A stretch of 14,331 nt of DNA from DASPXY01 sp038227745 (GTDB lineage: Bacteria; Planctomycetota; Planctomycetia; Gemmatales; Gemmataceae). The stretch lies in NCBI GenBank assembly GCA_038227745.1, contig JBBRPS010000178.1, positions 1-14,331 of the forward strand, read 5' to 3'. Below the pieces are notes generated by a model. It was not told where the DNA came from, made no database searches, and saw only the letters and a list, made by a program, of their open reading frames with translations. Positions within the stretch are counted from its first letter, which is position 1, and every line of letters starts with the position of its first letter. A program made the position numbers and the translations under genes. Shown here piece by piece: positions 13,137 through 14,331 of this stretch.

Positions 13137-14249
13137 ATGCCACGCTACCGCGTCGCCGTCATCGGCCGCACCGGCCGCGGCAACTACGGCCACGACCTCG
13201 ACGTCGTCTGGCGCGACGTCCCCAATAGCGACATCGTCGCCGTCGCCGATGAGAACGAAAAGGGCCGCGCCGCCGCCGCCCAGCGCCTCGGCGCCAAGAA
13301 CGCCTACGCCGACTACCGCCAGATGCTCAAGAAGGAGCGGCCGCAGATCGTCAGCGTTGCCCCACGCTGGCTCGACTGCCACCGCGACATGGTCGTCGCC
13401 TGCGCTGAGGCCGGCGCCAGCATCTTCCTGGAAAAGCCATTGTGCCGTACCCTCGCCGAGGCCGATGAGATGGTCGCCGCCTGCGAGCGCCACCACGTCA
13501 AGCTGGCGATCGCCCACCAGACCCGCTACAGTCCGCGCCTGCAGCGCGTGCGCGACCTGATCGCCTCCGGGCGCCTCGGCGAGATCCTCGAACTGCGCGG
13601 CCACGGCAAGGACGACGGCCGCGGCGGCGCTCAGGATTTGATGGTCCTCGGCACGCACGTCCTCGACCTGATGCGCTTCCTCGCCGGCGATGCCCGCTGG
13701 TGCTTCGCTCGCGTCGGCGTGGCGGGGAAGGAGCGGGTGGCACCCGTGGCGAGGGCCGACGTGCGCGAGGGCGGCGAGGGCATGGGGCCGATCGCCGGCA
13801 ACCACATCACCGCGCTCTACGGCTTCGACCGCCGTGCCGTCGGCCACTTCAGCACCTGTGTGGACCCGCCGAGCAAGGGGGCGCGCTTCGGGCTGACGGT
13901 CCATGGCGCGCGCGGCGTGATCCAGCTCCCGATGGGGGCCCTGCCCGCTGCCTACTTCCTGCCCGACCCCGGCTGGTTCCCCGGCCGCAGCCGCACCGCC
14001 TGGCAGGAGATCACCAGCGCCGGCCTGGGGAAGGCCGAGCCGCTCAAGGACGCCTCGCTCCGCGCCGGCAACGGCTGGATCGCCCGCGACCTGATCGAGG
14101 CCATCGAGCGCGACCGCCAGCCGAAGGGAAGCGTCTACGATGGCCGCGCCGCCCTGGAGATGATCCTGGCGGTCTACGAGTCGCACCGGCTGCGCGCGCC
14201 GGCCGACCTGCCCTTGAAAAACCGCCGCCACCCCCTGACGATGATCTGA
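13137..14249 (+). CDS. Gfo/Idh/MocA family oxidoreductase, cytosolic
   Basis: 370 residues without a signal sequence, unlike the Tat-type paralogue at 2792-1509. The Rossmann fold starts at once with VAVIGRTGRGNYG (6-18); the glycine spacing is slightly unusual for the family. VADEN (36-40) ends the second strand, EKP (99-101) is the family hallmark, and GTHVLDLMRFLAGD (172-185) carries the active-site-region histidine H174. The C-terminal domain ends in the common GSVYDGRAALEMILAVYESH segment. These enzymes use NAD(P) to oxidise or reduce sugars, inositols or related compounds; the substrate is unknown. The ATG at 13137 has GGAG 7 bases upstream; longer in-frame starts would read through the hairpin-repeat region and are less likely. 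It is transcribed alone, divergent from the protease, and followed 53 bp later by the dispersed repeat at 14303. Confidence 0.9.
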   Translation: MPRYRVAVIGRTGRGNYGHDLDVVWRDVPNSDIVAVADENEKGRAAAAQRLGAKNAYADYRQMLKKERPQIVSVAPRWLDCHRDMVVACAEAGASIFLEKPLCRTLAEADEMVAACERHHVKLAIAHQTRYSPRLQRVRDLIASGRLGEILELRGHGKDDGRGGAQDLMVLGTHVLDLMRFLAGDARWCFARVGVAGKERVAPVARADVREGGEGMGPIAGNHITALYGFDRRAVGHFSTCVDPPSKGARFGLTVHGARGVIQLPMGALPAAYFLPDPGWFPGRSRTAWQEITSAGLGKAEPLKDASLRAGNGWIARDLIEAIERDRQPKGSVYDGRAALEMILAVYESHRLRAPADLPLKNRRHPLTMI

Positions 14250-14302
14250 ACGGACCCGATTCCCCCTCGTTTAGAGCGGTTTGCGTTCGGGTGTAGCGGG
14301 GA

Positions 14303-14331
14303 GGCGCTTTGGAGTGCGGCGCTTGGCGCCG
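14303..14331 (+). repeat. Second copy of the 1382 repeat arm, cut by the window end
   Basis: All 29 bases are identical to 1382-1410, beginning GGCGCTTTGGAGTGCGGCGC. It contains the same GGCGC-ttg-GCGCC hairpin. Whether the T-rich tract and the opposite arm follow lies outside the window. As at 1491, the arm lies shortly after the stop of a Gfo/Idh gene and reads in the same direction relative to that gene. Confidence 0.8.

Overview
The window is GC-rich bacterial chromosomal DNA, most likely from a planctomycete of the Gemmata group. That is an inference from content: a secreted-type Gfo/Idh/MocA oxidoreductase beside a DUF6807 ('PmoA-like') protein, a TIGR03067 domain fused to a zinc-ribbon/trypsin-like protease, and many hairpin-forming dispersed repeats between genes. 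No rRNA, tRNA, CRISPR array, complete insertion sequence or phage gene was found.

Layout. Bases 1-201 are the 3' end of pdxJ (vitamin B6 synthesis). A minus-strand block follows, transcribed right to left: DUF6807 protein (4375-2864), Tat-signal Gfo/Idh/MocA oxidoreductase (2792-1509, GTG start), then, past a repeat that also looks like a terminator, a six-bladed NHL propeller protein (1292-261). A plus-strand pair follows: a DinB-fold protein (4689-5165) and a type-2 glycerate kinase (5167-6501), 1 bp apart. Bases 6502-7306 hold no recognised gene but contain a nested palindrome, an orphan terminator and several hairpins. They lead into a 43-codon small ORF with a hydrophobic N-terminus (7307-7438). 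A minus-strand lipid/diacylglycerol-kinase-like gene (8621-7710) diverges from truB (8956-9870) across two tandem long-hairpin repeats. A 945-residue minus-strand membrane-anchored serine protease (12716-9879) is convergent with truB. A second, cytosolic Gfo/Idh/MocA oxidoreductase (13137-14249) closes the window, followed by one arm of the repeat already seen at 1382.

How the genes work together. The DUF6807 and Tat-Gfo/Idh genes look like a carbohydrate or organic-acid modification unit acting outside the cytoplasm; substrates cannot be read from sequence. pdxJ, truB and glycerate kinase are ordinary metabolic and RNA-modification genes.

I did not find a convincing new multi-gene system. 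The most unusual material is between genes: a dispersed repeat whose arms each resemble an intrinsic terminator and which follows both Gfo/Idh genes; a twin-hairpin array between two divergent genes with -10-like boxes facing outward; and an unexplained stretch around 6502-7006 with a nested palindrome and a terminator that has no obvious gene.
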